This document shows positions 62,801 through 64,000 of a stretch of DNA of 64,000 nt, piece after piece (within the stretch, counting starts at the first letter, position 1; each line of letters opens with the position of its first letter). The position numbers and the translations under genes were made by a program. Under the pieces are notes generated by a model that made no database searches, was not told the origin of the DNA, and saw only the letters and a program-made list of their open reading frames with translations. Origin of the DNA: Loxodes magnus (Eukaryota; Ciliophora; Karyorelictea; Loxodida; Loxodidae). Location of the stretch: the NCBI GenBank assembly GCA_946699065.1, contig CAMPDV010002056.1:20027-84026 (forward strand). The letters are read 5' to 3'.

Positions 62801-64000
62801 AGTGGTCACACTAGTTATGTATATGCTGTGGCTATATCCAGTGATTCAGAGTTCATCGTATCGGGAAGTTGAGATAAGACGGTGAGACTATGGGACGTCA
62901 AGACAGGTACCTGTAAGACCATGAGTGGTCACACAGATTCAATATATGCTGTGGCTATATCCAGTGATTCAGAGTTCATCGTATCGGGAAGTAGGGATAA
63001 GACGGTGAGACTATGGGACGTCAAGACAGGTACCTGTAAGACCATGAGTGGTCACACTAGTTCTTTATCATCTGTGGCTATATCCAGTGATTCAGAGTTC
63101 ATCGTATCGGGAAGTAGAGATAAGACGGTGAGACTATGGGACGTCAAGACAGGTACCTGTAAGACCATGAGTGGTCACACTAGTTCTTTATCATCTGTGG
63201 CTATATCCAGTGATTCAGAGTTCATCGTATCGGGAAGTTGAGATAAGACGGTGAGACTATGGGACGTCAAGACAGGTACCTGTAAGACCATGAGTGGTCA
63301 CACTAGTTCTTTATCATCTGTGGCTATATCCAGTGATTCAGAGTTCATCGTATCGGGAAGTGATGATAATACGGTGAGACTATGGGACGTCAAGACAGGT
63401 ACCTGTAAGACCATGAGTGGTCACACAGATTCTGTATATGCTGTGGCTATATCCAGTGATTCAGAGTTCATCGTATCGGGAAGTTGAGATAAGACGGTGA
63501 GACTATGGGACGTCAAGACAGGTACCTGTAAGACCATGAGTGGTCACACTAGTTATGTATATGCTGTGGCTATATCCAGTGATTCAGAGTTCATCGTATC
63601 GGGAAGTTGAGATAAGACGGTGAGACTATGGGACGTCAAGACAGGTACCTGTAAGACCATGAGTGGTCACACAGATTCAATATATGCTGTGGCTATATCC
63701 AGTGATTCAGAGTTCATCGTATCGGGAAGTGATGATAATACGGTGAGACTATGGGACGTCAAGACAGGTACCTGTAAGACCATGAGTGGTCACACTAGTT
63801 ATGTATATGCTGTGGCTATATCCAGTGATTCAGAGTTCATCGTATCGGGAAGTTGAGATAATACGGTGAGACTATGGGACGTCAAGACAGGTACCTGTAA
63901 GACCATGAGTGGTCACACAGATTCTGTATATGCTGTGGCTATATCCAGTGATTCAGAGTTCATCGTATCGGGAAGTGCAGATTAGACGGTGAGACTATGG
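59807..64000 (+). pseudogene. stop-dense WD40 units to right edge
   Basis: Open pieces of two or three units only: 59807-60166, 60299-60535, 60545-60787, 61037-61396, 61406-61642, 61775-62011, 62144-62380, 62390-62632, 62882-63241, 63251-63487 and 63620-63856. Both TGA and TAG occur, with a final TAG at 63983-63985. Two units have His-to-Asn in the GH dipeptide (60347 and 62192). The array continues past the window. Confidence 0.5.
60176..63865 (+). repeat. 15-unit (1,845-bp) tandem higher-order repeat
   Basis: 60176-62020 and 62021-63865 abut. They share the His-to-Asn codon (60347 and 62192), a synonymous AGG for AGA Arg (61148 and 62993) and all stops. They differ in the last unit, SSLSSV in the first and SYVYAV in the second. 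Confidence 0.92.

Larger units (their letters stand above)
1..64000 (+). repeat. 123-bp WD40-coding tandem array, about 520 units
   Basis: The unit is 41 codons and reads, in pieces, [18 protein letters not shown], then a variable seven-residue patch, then [12 protein letters not shown], then x-D-x, then T. This matches a WD40 blade: strand A in the variable patch, the S-D turn, strand B (FIVSGS), the B-C loop Asp, strand C ending in WD, and strand D followed by the GH dipeptide. Every unit starts at 29 + 123n and no indel is seen. Nearly all differences between units fall at codons 6-7, 19-25, 38 and 40. The array runs off both edges, so its full length and its flanks are unknown. No promoter, poly(A) signal of the AATAAA type, tRNA, transposon or unique spacer was seen inside it. 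Confidence 0.98.

Noticed and set aside
29..63620. GTG at the start of each segment as a real initiation codon
   Set aside because: It is the Val of VRLWD in every unit, follows each stop at a fixed distance, and has no ribosome binding site. At position 29 the frame is already open upstream.
5441..63856. About 100 separate small WD40 genes in an operon
   Set aside because: The pieces have no spacers, no own starts and random lengths of 2 to 17 units. They are one array cut by in-frame stops.
1..64000. CRISPR array or DNA-level satellite without coding origin
   Set aside because: The repeat has no unique spacers, its period is 41 codons, and it translates to a clear WD40 blade in one frame.
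1..64000. Diversity-generating retroelement target
   Set aside because: Variation is by exchange of fixed modules, not adenine-specific scatter, and no reverse transcriptase or template repeat is in the window.
1..64000. Assembly artefact or simulated sequence
   Set aside because: It cannot be excluded from sequence alone, but nested higher-order repeats, private markers and one-unit steps look like natural unequal exchange.

Overview
The whole window is one uninterrupted tandem array of a 123-bp unit that encodes a 41-residue WD40 (beta-propeller) repeat. About 520 units lie head to tail on the + strand. Every unit is in the same phase: the GTG of the V-R-L-W-D motif falls at 29 + 123n from position 29 to the right edge, and no indel breaks register over 64 kb. 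No unique sequence, other gene, RNA gene, transposon or array boundary is visible. GC content of a typical unit is about 44%. The organism cannot be identified. A 64-kb coding-type minisatellite with no ribosome binding sites or operon structure suggests a eukaryote (fungus, protist or alga), but a bacterium with WD40 STAND proteins is not excluded.

Layout: (1) Positions 2-5437 are open from the left edge, with at least 1,811 codons and 44 units, and end at a TAG. This is the only long uninterrupted frame, and its 5' part lies outside the window. (2) From 5.4 to 17 kb, in-frame TAG codons appear first, with TGA codons from 8.87 kb. (3) From 17 to 45.5 kb, all in-frame stops are TGA and the longest later open stretches occur (up to 15 units). 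(4) From 45.5 to 64 kb there is a TGA/TAG mixture. I estimate about 130 in-frame stops. All fall at only two of the 41 codons: codon 38 (TGA) and codon 40 (TAG), counting V of VRLWD as 1.

Variation is concentrated. Most of the repeat is nearly invariant, while codons 6-7, 19-25, 38 and 40 exchange among a limited set of modules. Codons 38 and 40 flank the conserved Asp of the strand B-C loop, on the ligand-binding face of a propeller. By my alignment this matches the positions known to be hypervariable in fungal HNWD (HET-E/HET-D/HET-R) allorecognition NLRs. The in-frame stops sit exactly at these recognition codons. Two readings therefore compete: a WD40 recognition gene followed by a 58-kb homogenised, decayed reservoir; or one enormous open frame of more than 21,000 codons in an organism where TGA and TAG are sense codons (TGA as Trp and TAG as Gln or Glu would give ordinary WD40 sequences).

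Superimposed higher-order repeats of 2, 4, 5, 9, 13/14, 14/15, 15, 20/21, 32, 45 and 47 units, marked by shared private substitutions, record continuing unequal crossover and gene conversion.
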